Under the pieces are notes generated by a model. The model saw nothing but the letters and a program-made list of their open reading frames with translations. It made no database searches and was not told where the DNA came from. Shown here piece after piece: positions 8,143 to 16,898 of a DNA stretch of 64,000 nt. The position numbers were made by a program, and so were the translations under genes. Every line of letters begins with the position of its first letter. Position 1 is the stretch's first letter. The stretch is taken from NCBI RefSeq assembly GCF_003151135.1, contig NZ_QEQK01000010.1, positions 62,001 to 126,000 on the forward strand. Direction: 5' to 3'. The stretch comes from Abyssibacter profundi (lineage in GTDB: Bacteria; Pseudomonadota; Gammaproteobacteria; Nevskiales; OUC007).

Positions 8143-9129
8143 ATGCTGACCGTCCACACGTCCCACCTCAACACGCCAACCTTGCTGGACAGCCCGGATG
8201 TCATGGCGGTCGTGGATTTTGCACAAACCCCGGGGCCGCGCCCCGAGGATCCCCGCCAGATGGTCACCCCGTTGGGCAGTCAGGCCAATCTACGCGAGGT
8301 CTGGACCACGTCCTCGGGCCCCGTGACTTCGGGCCAGACCGGACGCATCCAGTTCGTTCGCAGCGGCACCGAAACCATCGGTACGCTGGTGCTCGAAGAC
8401 GCCGGGCAGGCCATCGAAACCCTGGCCTACCGTGCCTACACAGAGCTGCTGACATGGCTGGATGCCCAGCCCCATCAACATCTCTGGCGGGTCTGGAATT
8501 TCCTGGCCGACATCAACATCGGTGATGGCGACCAGGAACGGTATCGCCTGTTCAGCGTGGGCCGCCTGCGCGCGCTGCGGGAGTCTGCCGTGCCGGATCG
8601 CGCCTTGCCGCCTGCCACGGCCATCGGATGCCAGGCGCCCTTGGTTTATCTCATGTTCATCGCAGGGGGACAGCCGTGCCAACCGGTCGAAAACCCGCGA
8701 CAACTGTCCGCCTATCGCTATCCACGCCGGTACGGACCTGCCAGCCCGTCCTTTGCGCGCGCAGCCAGGGTCGATGCGGGGTCACTCATCGTCTCCGGCA
8801 CGGCCAGCATTGTCGGCCATGAGACCCAGCATCCGGGCGATTGGGCACGGCAGCTGGACGAAACCCACCGCAATCTCGAAGCACTGACCGCCCACGCCGG
8901 TGTGGAGGCCGCGCCCCGAGCACTACGCGCCTATCTGCGGCCCGAGGTCCCACTGGGGCCTGTTGTCGAGCGCATCCGCGCACGCTGGGGTGAGCATCTC
9001 GATGTGATCCCGCTCGTCGGCGAGATCTGCCGCACCGACCTGATGCTGGAAATCGAGGGTGTCTGGCCATTGTCGGCCCACACCACCGCTGACCGCAGCG
9101 CGGCTGCATCACGCGCCGCGGAGGTCTGA
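8143..9129 (+). CDS. xanB2: Chorismatase (FkbO/Hyg5/XanB2 family)
   Basis: 328 aa. Conserved blocks are RVWNFLADINIGDGDQERY (about 116-134), FSVGR (137-141), PATAIGC (157-163), PVENPRQLSAYRYPRRYGP (181-199) and VSGTASIVGHE (217-227). The family converts chorismate to pyruvate plus a hydroxybenzoate or dihydroxycyclohexadiene acid; XanB2 yields 3- and 4-hydroxybenzoate. No tyrosine/histidine ammonia-lyase was found in the locus, so this enzyme probably supplies the aryl starter. Whether the product is 3-HBA, 4-HBA or both cannot be fixed by eye. It is convergent with the next gene, with 7 bases between stops. Confidence 0.88.
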   Translation: MLTVHTSHLNTPTLLDSPDVMAVVDFAQTPGPRPEDPRQMVTPLGSQANLREVWTTSSGPVTSGQTGRIQFVRSGTETIGTLVLEDAGQAIETLAYRAYTELLTWLDAQPHQHLWRVWNFLADINIGDGDQERYRLFSVGRLRALRESAVPDRALPPATAIGCQAPLVYLMFIAGGQPCQPVENPRQLSAYRYPRRYGPASPSFARAARVDAGSLIVSGTASIVGHETQHPGDWARQLDETHRNLEALTAHAGVEAAPRALRAYLRPEVPLGPVVERIRARWGEHLDVIPLVGEICRTDLMLEIEGVWPLSAHTTADRSAAASRAAEV

Positions 9130-9136
9130 CCGCCTG

Positions 9137-9571
9137 TTAGTCGAATTTAACGGCTTCGCCCTTCATGGTGACACCCGCAATGATGTTCCCCGCCCCGCAC
9201 ATGTACTCGGACTGAGACGAGAACGGCGTATTGCGGTAGTTACTGGTGATGTTGACCACGGCATCGGCCCCGAGGCCCACCGCACGGTCGCGCAGCGACA
9301 ACATGGCCGACAGCAGCGCCCATTCGCAGGCTTCCTGATCGGTCTTGTTAAAGGCGTTGGTCTTCTTGTTCGACTGGTATTCGCCAAGCCGGGAGGCAAT
9401 GGCCGGATGGGCCTGATCGCCAAAATAGAACTTCACATCATTGCCGAGCCGATTCTGCACATCTTCGCGTGCAAAAAAGTCAGATAGCGGATAGGTCTTG
9501 TGATCATCCCGCGCCTGGGCTGGCGCCACGGCCACCAAGCCGAGCAAGAGGGCAAATATCCATTGTTTCAT
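9137..9571 (-). CDS. Small secreted protein, 'excinuclease'-misnamed family
   Basis: 144 aa from ATG 9571 (MKQWIFALLLGLVAVAPAQA). The open frame reaches 9616, but the signal peptide fixes the start. After cleavage at AQA the mature domain has CEWALLSAMLSLRDRAVGLG, ADAVVNITSNYRN and a final EYMCGAGNIIAGV. I recognise this as a periplasmic family often mislabelled an excinuclease ATPase subunit; it has no ATPase motifs. It closes the ten-gene polyene operon, 55 bases after the ketosynthase. Function unknown; possibly envelope handling of pigment. Confidence 0.65.
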   Translation of the reverse strand: MKQWIFALLLGLVAVAPAQARDDHKTYPLSDFFAREDVQNRLGNDVKFYFGDQAHPAIASRLGEYQSNKKTNAFNKTDQEACEWALLSAMLSLRDRAVGLGADAVVNITSNYRNTPFSSQSEYMCGAGNIIAGVTMKGEAVKFD

Positions 9572-9626
9572 GCGTGCAAACTCCGTTTTGCATGGGGCCT
9601 GCCGCCGAGACGGCAAACCGCTGACA

Positions 9627-10859
9627 TCAGGCCTGCCAGCGCTTGAATATTAGCGAACTGTTGACGCCCCCAAAAGCAAAGTTGTTGTTCATGACGTATT
9701 CGGTGTCGATGTCGCGACTTTCGCCCATCAGGTAGTCAAGCTCGCCACAGGCCGGGTCAGGCGTGCGGAGATTGAGGGTGGGGTCGAAACGGCCCCGGTT
9801 CATCATCTCGATCGCAAACCACGACTCCAAAGCGCCGCAGGCGCCCAGGGTATGCCCCATATGGCCCTTGTACGAGGCCATGGGCTTGAAACCCAAGACC
9901 TCGACCGTGGCCTGACTCTCGGCCACATCGCCATGATCCGTGGCCGTGCCATGCCCGCAGACGAAACCCACCTCACTGGCCGGGATGCCCGCATCCTTAA
10001 GCGACTGCCGCATGGCGTGGGCCATCATGTCTTGGCTGGGCCGCGTGGCATGCGCCCCATCGGAGCTGGCCCCATACCCCACGACCTCGGCCAGAATGGT
10101 CGCACCCCGCCGCTGCGCCGACTCCAGCGATTCAAGCACGAAGGAGCAGCCGCCCTCGCCGATGACGAGACCATCGCGTTCGGCGTCGTACGGCGAAGGC
10201 GTTTGGGTGGGCGTGTCGTTCTTGATACTGGTGGCATACAGCATGTCGAAGACGACGGCCTGCGACGGGCAAAGCGCCTCGGAGCCCCCGGCGACCATGG
10301 CCTCGATACGACCGAAGCGAACCGCCTCATAGGCATAGCCAATCGCCTGGCTGCCAGACACGCAGGCGCTGGAAGTCGGAATAATCCGCCCCTTGAGCCC
10401 GAAGTGCATGCTGACGTTGGCCGCGGTGGTATGCGGCATCATGCGCAGGTAGCTGGTGGAGCTGACGCCACTCCGGCCGTCACCGCCCAGGAACTTGCTG
10501 AGTTCCATGGTCGCCGCCGTGCAGCCGCTCGACGACCCATAGGCGACGCCGATTTCCGTGAGATCCGCCGTCTCCAATGGAAACGCCGCCTGCTCCAGCG
10601 CCAGTTCGGAGGCGCGGACAGCCAGCTTTGAAACCCGCCCCATGGTCCGGGTTTTCTTGCGGGTATAGCTTGCCGGCAACTCGAACTGTGGAATCACACC
10701 GGCCAGCCGGGTCCGCATGTCCTCGTACTGGTCCCAGTCCGGCATGTACCGGATACCGCTGACATGCTGACCGAGACGGTCGGCAATATCGTCCCAGCTG
10801 CCGCCTAGCGGACAAAACCCGGCCATCCCTGTGACGACCACGCGATCTGGCTTAGCCAA
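9627..10859 (-). CDS. Beta-ketoacyl-ACP synthase (FabF/ApeR-like)
   Basis: 410 aa, full-length type II ketosynthase. The catalytic Cys166 is in TSSACVSGS, with the two histidines in GHGTATDHGD and KGHMGHTLGACG. It condenses malonyl-ACP with the growing acyl or aryl primer. The start overlaps the ketoreductase stop by 8 bases. It is the first of three intact ketosynthases in the locus. By position next to the reductase and dehydratase it corresponds to ApeR in E. coli-type aryl-polyene clusters, which is an inference from gene order. Confidence 0.9.
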   Translation of the reverse strand: MAKPDRVVVTGMAGFCPLGGSWDDIADRLGQHVSGIRYMPDWDQYEDMRTRLAGVIPQFELPASYTRKKTRTMGRVSKLAVRASELALEQAAFPLETADLTEIGVAYGSSSGCTAATMELSKFLGGDGRSGVSSTSYLRMMPHTTAANVSMHFGLKGRIIPTSSACVSGSQAIGYAYEAVRFGRIEAMVAGGSEALCPSQAVVFDMLYATSIKNDTPTQTPSPYDAERDGLVIGEGGCSFVLESLESAQRRGATILAEVVGYGASSDGAHATRPSQDMMAHAMRQSLKDAGIPASEVGFVCGHGTATDHGDVAESQATVEVLGFKPMASYKGHMGHTLGACGALESWFAIEMMNRGRFDPTLNLRTPDPACGELDYLMGESRDIDTEYVMNNNFAFGGVNSSLIFKRWQA

Positions 10860-11589
10860 GCATGCCTCCGTTAATGGAGATCACCTGTCGGGTGATGTAG
10901 CCGGCATCCTTGGAGCACAGAAATGCGATGAGCGCCGCGACCTCTTCCGGCTCGCCGATGCGCTTGGCAGGGATGAGCTTCAGCATTTCTTCCATGGGCG
11001 CCTCGCTGATCATCTCGGTGCGAATCGGGCCAGGGGCCACGCAGTTGACGGTGATCTTGCGACCGGCCAGCTCCACTGCCAAGGCCTTGGCGGCGCCGAT
11101 GATGCCGGCCTTCGATGCACTGTAGTTCACCTGACCGCGATTGCCCATGAGGCCAGAGACCGACGTCAGCGCCACGATGCGCCCGGGTGCTCGGCGCCGG
11201 ATCATCGGCATGGTCAGCGGATGCAAGACGTTGTAGAAACCGTCGAGGTTGGTGGTCATGACGCGGTCCCAGTCGGCCTCACCCAGCGCGGGAAAGGCAC
11301 CGTCGCTGGACACGCCCGCGCTGAGCACCACCCCGTAATAGGCGCCGTTCGCCTCAATATCCGCAGTAATGGCCTGCCGGGCCTGCTCGCGGTTGCCCAC
11401 GTCGAACTTGAGCAGGCGCCCCTGCCCCCCGGCCTGGACAATCGCATCCAGCACGGCCGCCGCCTCGTCATCACGGCTGCGGTAGTTGATGACCACGGTG
11501 TAGCCATCGGCGGCCAGCCGCTCCGCAGCGGCCCGACCAATGCCCCGGCTAGCCCCGGTAATCAATATGGATTCAGCTGATTCAGTCAT
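10852..11589 (-). CDS. 3-oxoacyl-ACP reductase (SDR, ApeQ/FabG-like)
   Basis: 245 aa, classical short-chain dehydrogenase. The cofactor motif is TGASRGIG near residue 12, and the active site is Ser in TSVSG with YSASK. The N-terminal NYRSRDD after beta-2 suggests NADPH preference. It reduces the 3-keto group after each condensation and works with the neighbouring dehydratases and ketosynthases. Its ATG overlaps the dehydratase stop (ATGA), and its own stop lies within the ketosynthase start region. Confidence 0.9.
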   Translation of the reverse strand: MTESAESILITGASRGIGRAAAERLAADGYTVVINYRSRDDEAAAVLDAIVQAGGQGRLLKFDVGNREQARQAITADIEANGAYYGVVLSAGVSSDGAFPALGEADWDRVMTTNLDGFYNVLHPLTMPMIRRRAPGRIVALTSVSGLMGNRGQVNYSASKAGIIGAAKALAVELAGRKITVNCVAPGPIRTEMISEAPMEEMLKLIPAKRIGEPEEVAALIAFLCSKDAGYITRQVISINGGMLG

Positions 11590-12062
11590 GCGTTCTCTTG
11601 GAGGTACCGGAGCGGATCGGCCGGCTGGTAAACATTGATGCGGGCGCTCATCAGGCTTTGGCCATCACGCAGCACCTGACAATCGAAGGTCGCCAGCCCG
11701 TCGTCTGGCATGTTGATCTCACGAGCCTCAACATCCAACACATCGCCGAAACCAAAGGCATCCACGGCGCACCGCACCTTGCGGGCACTCACCAGAAAAC
11801 CGATCTTGACCGGCTGCCCCTGCGTGGTCGCCAGCACCCCGCCGTACGCCGCGATGGTTTGCGCCATGTACTCGATGCCCACCCAAACCGGCACGCCATC
11901 GGCATCAGCAAACTGGCAGTCCGGATGAATGTCCACACGCGCCATCAATCGCCCTGGCTCCACAGTCAGGATTTGGTCCACCAGGGCCATCGGCGCGTCA
12001 TGCGGCAGGAACGCCTCGGCGGCACAGGGCAGCGAGGGCAGACTGAATTCAGATTGCGTCAT
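11586..12062 (-). CDS. ApeP-like 3-hydroxyacyl-ACP dehydratase
   Basis: 158 aa hot-dog protein. Landmarks are LPHDAPMALVDQIL near residue 19, HPDCQFADADGVPVWVGIEY and EYMAQTIAAYGG, which match the ApeP family of aryl-polyene dehydratases. In the E. coli system ApeI and ApeP are both dehydratases; here too there are two (the other at 6017). It is coupled by ATGA overlap to the ketoreductase. A 58-base gap separates it from the DUF3261 lipoprotein upstream. Confidence 0.82.
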   Translation of the reverse strand: MTQSEFSLPSLPCAAEAFLPHDAPMALVDQILTVEPGRLMARVDIHPDCQFADADGVPVWVGIEYMAQTIAAYGGVLATTQGQPVKIGFLVSARKVRCAVDAFGFGDVLDVEAREINMPDDGLATFDCQVLRDGQSLMSARINVYQPADPLRYLQENA

Positions 12063-12120
12063 GCGCGGAATCGCATCGGCGGGGTCTGTAGCAAGGCGGT
12101 ACGGGACCAGCGGAACCCGG

Positions 12121-12693
12121 TCATGGCCCGGACGGTGGCTTGGTGCCGGTCGCGCCTAGTGGCTGACCCACAAGCGTATAGCCGAGCCCCGGGTTGAACA
12201 ACCGCCAACCGCCATCGGCAAGGTATTCCACCGTGGCCACGAGCTGATTCCCGCATGACAAGGTCCGCAGGCCGTTGCGCTCCGTCAGCGACCACCTGCC
12301 GCGTGGCAGTTGTGCCTGGAGTCGCTCGACAGGCCAGTGCACCAGCTGAAAGTCACCGACCAGCACCCGGGCATCGAAATCAGCGGGCGGCCCACCGATC
12401 CACTCGACCACAGGTTCGCCGGCCTCGTACTCCAGCCGAAACCAGTCGAGGCCCAGCGGGCTCAAACCCCGTAGCTGGAGCCGCTCCGGATCGCGGCTAA
12501 CCACCGCCACCAGACGGCGCTCGTCGCCACCTTGCGGCTGCAGTCGGACGAGCTCGGCCCAGTCCTTAGCGACCGGCCAACCCACCACCGGCTGAGGCGG
12601 CAAGATCGGCGTGCAAGGGGGCACCCCGAGCCAGCGCGTACAGGCCGGAAGCACGCAGGCGACCAGCAGCGGCAGCATCCAGCGTTGCATCAT
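12121..12693 (-). CDS. DUF3261 lipoprotein of aryl-polyene clusters
   Basis: 190 aa from ATG 12693, which overlaps the exporter stop (ATGA); ATG 12690 is equally possible. The signal peptide MQRWMLPLLVACVLPAC ends in a lipobox (LPAC). The mature part contains the short beta repeats of DUF3261, for example LQLRGLSPLGLDWFRLEYE and a C-terminal GWRLFNPGLGYTL. In aryl-polyene clusters it travels with the MMPL exporter and LolA-like protein, so an outer-membrane role in export or placement of the pigment is likely. The open frame runs far upstream inside the exporter gene; that part is a shadow. Confidence 0.8.
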   Translation of the reverse strand: MMQRWMLPLLVACVLPACTRWLGVPPCTPILPPQPVVGWPVAKDWAELVRLQPQGGDERRLVAVVSRDPERLQLRGLSPLGLDWFRLEYEAGEPVVEWIGGPPADFDARVLVGDFQLVHWPVERLQAQLPRGRWSLTERNGLRTLSCGNQLVATVEYLADGGWRLFNPGLGYTLVGQPLGATGTKPPSGP

Positions 12694-15017
12694 CGCACCC
12701 TCAACCAACCTGCCCGCCACAACCCAAGCGTTGAGACAAAGGCGACCACAACACCGCACACCACCGTGGCACCGAACTCGGCCAGGGCCGGTGTCGCGCT
12801 CAGACCCAGCAGGCCGAATGCCAGCAACGTGGTCAGCATGGAGAGCACGATGGCGACCAGCGTGCGCTGGCGGTCGCGCACCGTCTCCGCAGCAAAGACG
12901 GCGTAGTCGATGGCCAGGCCCAGCACCAGCAGCAGCGCGAACAGACGAAACACGCTGAATCCCGCCTGCGCCCAGCCACACAGTCCAAGCGTGACCGCGA
13001 CCGCCAGGCCAGGTGGCACGGCGACGACCGCTGCCCGCAGCAGGCCGTACCGCAGCACCACGATCAGGCCGGCAACCACGGCCGCGAACAGCAGCACCCG
13101 CGTCGCATCCCTGCGCGCCGCCGCCAGACCGGCTTCGGCCTGCGCCACCGTGTCCAACCATTGCAGATCAAGACCAGCCTTTCGCTGCCGGTTCACCATC
13201 TGCTGCAACCTCGGCAGGTCGCTGACGCCCCCCAGGCGCAGGAGCGCGCCCCAACCCTGATCCAGAGGTCGAATCAGTCCCGCGTGCGGCGTTGCTGCGG
13301 TCAAGGTCTGCCAGCGCTCGAATGTCAGCGGCCGGCTCGCATGAAACGCGGCGCGACGTGCATCCACCCACTGTGATGGGGCTTGCAGCCGGGCCGCCAG
13401 GCGATCCAGGGCGGCGCCAGGCGCATAGAGCGTTGCTGCCATCGCGGCGTGGGAAGCCTGCTGCCGCCCGAGCGAGGGCAGCGACCGGCCAGCCTGTATC
13501 ACCGTCGTTACCACCCCATCGCCGCGCAACCGATCCAGGGCCGGGCCCACCTGCTCCAACGCCCGTAGCAGGGACTCTTGGTCGTCGGCACGCAGCACCA
13601 ACATTTGCGACGCCTCCACCCCGCCGACCAGCGCCTGCACGCGCCCGGCTTCGGCCAGCAATGCGGGCGCGCTGTAGTACATCGCGCGCAAGTCATCATT
13701 GGGGGCCAGCCGTAGCAGTCCGGTCATGGCCACAGCAGCGGCGAGCGTGCCCAGCAGCAGCCCCCAGCGCGGCTTGGAGCGCCGGCCTGTCAGCAGCCAG
13801 TCGGCGAGTCGCATGGCCGCGGGCCGCGGCTGCCACCGGTCCAGCCGTGGCCAGTAGGCCAGCAGAGCGAAGACCGTGACATACGCACCGGACAGCCCGA
13901 CCACTGAAAAAACGGCGACCTGCTGGAGACTTTGAAACGGCGCCAGCAACAGCCCGGCAAACGCGATGCATGTGGTCGCCCAGCCCAGCGTGACCCCCGG
14001 CCGAATGGCGCGCACCCGCGCCCGCGCATCCCCCTGGGCCAGCAACAAATGAAACGCGTAGTCCACGGCCACCCCGATCAGGGTGGCACCGAATACCAGC
14101 GCGATCAGGTGCAAGGTATCGAAGACCGTCACCACAGCGGCCAGCCCCAGCAACAGGCCGGAGCCGACGCTCAACGCGGTTAGCAGCAGCGGCGCCGGGT
14201 GCAGGAACAACCAGCCAAGCAAGACTCCGATCGCGAGCAGCGACACCGTTCCAATCCGGCGCATCTCCGACTGCGAACGCTGGGCGGCCGTGTCGGCATG
14301 CCGGCTGACACTGAGCTCCAGCAGTTGCACGCCAGGGGCGGCGACAGCGAGGGTGGCTTTCAGCGCGTCCAGCGCATCCACCGTGGTGGCCGCGGCCGCC
14401 AGGCCAAACCCACCAGCAGACGAGCGTAACCGCAGCACGCCCCAATCGCGGCCATCACCACGAACAACGGGCAGCCCGTCAATCCAATCAACATCGCCAG
14501 CCGGCCAGCGACTCGCAGCGAAACGCCCGAGGGTTCCGAACAGGTCTTCGGCCACGCCGTAGCCGCCCAAGCCACCGGTGGGCCCGTGCAGACGCCGCAA
14601 GGCCCGATCAGCCCAGGCATCCGCGCTCTGCTGCCGCAGGTCCGCGAGGTCGGCCGTGGTCAGCAAGTGCCCGGCATGTGGCCGCAAGGCCGGATCGGCC
14701 CAAAGCGCCGCAGGGGGTTGCATGGGCTGGAGCAGGGCTTGGCTTGCAAGCCAGCGGTCCGCAGCCTGAATGGCCTGACGCAGCCCATCGCGCCGCGGGT
14801 GACCGATCAGCAACAGCGTCTGGTCCAGCGATGCTTCGACGATGTCATCGACCCAGGCATCCAACTCGGAGTCGGCAGTCGACCCGCCAAAGGCGGCACG
14901 GATATCCGTTTCGAGCGCTAGGCCACGGTGGCCCGCGACGACGAGCAGCCCCGCGGCCACACTCATGAGCACCCCCCAGGCCCAACGGCAAACGCGTTGG
15001 CCGGCAGGCCTAGTCAA
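12690..15017 (-). CDS. MMPL/RND-family exporter (ApeM/XanK-like)
   Basis: 775 aa with two symmetric halves, each a transmembrane helix, a large extracytoplasmic domain and a bundle of about five helices (for example LLAIGVLLGWLFLHPAPLLL and VLLFAAVVAGLIVVLRYGLL). GVAVDYAFHLLL and GLAIDYAVFAAE are the paired conserved helix-4 motifs (G-x-x-x-D-Y) of the MMPL group. It probably moves the polyene lipid out of the inner membrane using the proton gradient. It overlaps the LolA-like gene by 8 bases and the DUF3261 gene by 4. Confidence 0.88.
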   Translation of the reverse strand: MTRPAGQRVCRWAWGVLMSVAAGLLVVAGHRGLALETDIRAAFGGSTADSELDAWVDDIVEASLDQTLLLIGHPRRDGLRQAIQAADRWLASQALLQPMQPPAALWADPALRPHAGHLLTTADLADLRQQSADAWADRALRRLHGPTGGLGGYGVAEDLFGTLGRFAASRWPAGDVDWIDGLPVVRGDGRDWGVLRLRSSAGGFGLAAAATTVDALDALKATLAVAAPGVQLLELSVSRHADTAAQRSQSEMRRIGTVSLLAIGVLLGWLFLHPAPLLLTALSVGSGLLLGLAAVVTVFDTLHLIALVFGATLIGVAVDYAFHLLLAQGDARARVRAIRPGVTLGWATTCIAFAGLLLAPFQSLQQVAVFSVVGLSGAYVTVFALLAYWPRLDRWQPRPAAMRLADWLLTGRRSKPRWGLLLGTLAAAVAMTGLLRLAPNDDLRAMYYSAPALLAEAGRVQALVGGVEASQMLVLRADDQESLLRALEQVGPALDRLRGDGVVTTVIQAGRSLPSLGRQQASHAAMAATLYAPGAALDRLAARLQAPSQWVDARRAAFHASRPLTFERWQTLTAATPHAGLIRPLDQGWGALLRLGGVSDLPRLQQMVNRQRKAGLDLQWLDTVAQAEAGLAAARRDATRVLLFAAVVAGLIVVLRYGLLRAAVVAVPPGLAVAVTLGLCGWAQAGFSVFRLFALLLVLGLAIDYAVFAAETVRDRQRTLVAIVLSMLTTLLAFGLLGLSATPALAEFGATVVCGVVVAFVSTLGLWRAGWLRVR

Positions 15018-15645
15018 CCAGCACGCCCCGTTCGCTTTCGGTGAGTGGACGATCCGGAGCCGGTGTCAGTTCGATCTCGGTCGCCTCGCCATTGACGTGC
15101 TTGATTCGGATCTCGCGCACGAATTGATCCCCACGCAACCGAACCTGCTGGATCACGGACGCCACGGCCGCGTCTCGCGGCGACAGCTGCACCGTCCAGC
15201 CCTGATCGTCGAGTTGGACCATCACATCAAACATGGCGTCTAGGCGTCGAAACCGGCCCGCCACCCAATCTGTCAGCAACTGCCCGGTCAGGCGCTGCGC
15301 CGTCGCCCCAAGCTCGACAGGCGCCCAGGCTCCCTGGCCCACCCGCTCGTCCACGCGACCCTGCCGTACCCGCAAGGCGGACTCCGCTGGCGACAACACA
15401 TGCCAGTACAGCCCGGCATCCGACAACAGGGCAAACCGCCCGGTGGACAGCAGCGGGAACGGTAAGGAGTCAATCTCGCGGCGCTGGGTGAACGTCCCCG
15501 TGAGCTCCTCGGCCGCGCGAACCCGGGCCTCGACCTCAGCGATGCCTGACGCGGCCGCATCGGCCTGCGCCGCACCCGCCGCGCTGCCAAGTACCCAGAT
15601 CACCCCGAGCAACCGCGCCCCATGCATCACACGCCGCCAGGGCAT
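15010..15645 (-). CDS. LolA-like outer-membrane carrier protein
   Basis: 211 aa with a signal peptide (LLGVIWVLGSAAGAAQADA). The LolA fold is suggested by LTGTFTQRREIDSLPFPLLSTGRFALL, an unclosed barrel that binds lipid, and by YWHVLSPAESALRVRQGRV. It would shuttle the polyene lipid across the periplasm between the MMPL exporter and the outer membrane. Its ATG shares one base with the stop of the ligase gene (TGATG). Confidence 0.82.
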   Translation of the reverse strand: MPWRRVMHGARLLGVIWVLGSAAGAAQADAAASGIAEVEARVRAAEELTGTFTQRREIDSLPFPLLSTGRFALLSDAGLYWHVLSPAESALRVRQGRVDERVGQGAWAPVELGATAQRLTGQLLTDWVAGRFRRLDAMFDVMVQLDDQGWTVQLSPRDAAVASVIQQVRLRGDQFVREIRIKHVNGEATEIELTPAPDRPLTESERGVLVD

Positions 15646-16898
15646 TAGTCAGCCTCTCCCTGCTCCAGCAAGACGCGAATCGCCGCAGCCGTCGGCTTGC
15701 CGGTCGCTGTCTTGGGAATCGCGCTCACCCGACGCAATGGTCGGGGGATAAACACCGGGTCGATGCGCTCGGCCAGCCAGCGACGAATCTGCGAACTCGA
15801 CGGTGATCCGACGACCACCGCGCCGACCCGTCCCGCGCCGGACAGGCCCACCACAGCCGCATCTTCCACGCCGGGGATGGCCAGTAACTGCCGCGTCAGC
15901 GCCTGCCTGGAATAGCGCTTGCCGGCCACCTTGATCATGTCGTCCGGCCGACCAAGCAGCCGAAACCCTGTGGCATTCACGACCTCGATCTGGTCCTGGA
16001 CCTGAGCCTGCTGCGGCAGATGCTCGCAGACCAATCCGCCGTCCACCGCATCGAACCGGATGCCGGGAAACAACTGCCAGATCGCGTCGCGGCAGGGCTC
16101 ACGACTGGCAATCGCCCCGGTTTCGGTGCTGCCGTAAATCTCGACCACCCGACACCCCAGCGTTGATTCGAGCGACCGCGCGAGCTCGGCTGACAGCGGC
16201 GCTGACGCTGAGATCACAACATCGATGGGTGGCAGCACAACCTGGCTCTTCAGCACGGCCTGGAGATGCACCGGCGTGCTCACCAGCACTCGCGGCCCAT
16301 CCACGGCCTCCAGCGCAGACGCAACATCCGCCGGAAAAAATGGTCGGCCCGCATGAACACGGTATCGGCCAGCCAGTACCGTCAGCACCGTCAGCTCAAG
16401 CCCGTACATGTGCTGCGGCGGCACGGTGGCCACCAACGCAGCATGCTGTGCCAGACCATGCCGGTCCAGACCGGCGACCAGACACCGCGCATCCCCCAGC
16501 AGGTTTGCCCAAGTCTTGCTCACGGGCTTTGGGGCGCCGGTGCTGCCCGAGGTAAAGCCCACGGTGGCCAGCTGCGCATCGGGCAGCTTATCCAGGCCCT
16601 GGGCGTCTCGGGTGCCCGTCCTGGGGAGCGGCGCATCCACATCCCGACAAGCCTGGGCGTCCGGGTACCGCGCGAGCACCGCCTCAATCGCCGCGGCAGA
16701 ATCCGCGCTGGGCAGCAGACAGGGCTGACCACGCCGCGCCGCAGCCAGCAACACGGTGGCGAAATCCATGCGGTCCACGCACAGATTGAGCAGTGGTCGG
16801 GCTGGATCGGCCCCTGCCAACGCGGCCGCTCTCGCCCACAGCACCGCAGGTTCCACCACCGATTCGCGACGACTTTGCCAGCCAGCGACCACGGTCAT
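15645..16898 (-). CDS. AMP-dependent aryl-CoA/ACP ligase (ApeH/XanA2-like)
   Basis: 417 aa, short for an ANL enzyme (500+ typical) but normal for the aryl-polyene ligases. The P-loop is TSGSTGAPK near residue 115, and EIYGSTETGA and a C-terminal IPKTATGKPT (Lys) loop are present. It probably activates 3- or 4-hydroxybenzoate as the adenylate and loads it on CoA or ACP; XanA2 in Xanthomonas is a 3-hydroxybenzoate CoA ligase. The neighbouring chorismatase supports a hydroxybenzoate substrate. Start ATG overlaps the stop of the membrane protein (ATGA). Confidence 0.82.
   Translation of the reverse strand: MTVVAGWQSRRESVVEPAVLWARAAALAGADPARPLLNLCVDRMDFATVLLAAARRGQPCLLPSADSAAAIEAVLARYPDAQACRDVDAPLPRTGTRDAQGLDKLPDAQLATVGFTSGSTGAPKPVSKTWANLLGDARCLVAGLDRHGLAQHAALVATVPPQHMYGLELTVLTVLAGRYRVHAGRPFFPADVASALEAVDGPRVLVSTPVHLQAVLKSQVVLPPIDVVISASAPLSAELARSLESTLGCRVVEIYGSTETGAIASREPCRDAIWQLFPGIRFDAVDGGLVCEHLPQQAQVQDQIEVVNATGFRLLGRPDDMIKVAGKRYSRQALTRQLLAIPGVEDAAVVGLSGAGRVGAVVVGSPSSSQIRRWLAERIDPVFIPRPLRRVSAIPKTATGKPTAAAIRVLLEQGEAD

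Noticed and set aside
9852-10631. 259-aa plus-strand frame opposite the FabF-like ketosynthase
   Set aside because: His/Gly/Arg-rich antisense shadow; the minus frame encodes a complete ketosynthase with all catalytic residues.
12694-13161. N-terminal extension of the DUF3261 frame into the exporter gene
   Set aside because: The signal peptide and ATGA coupling place the start at 12693; the extension is a Gly/Arg-rich shadow of the MMPL gene.
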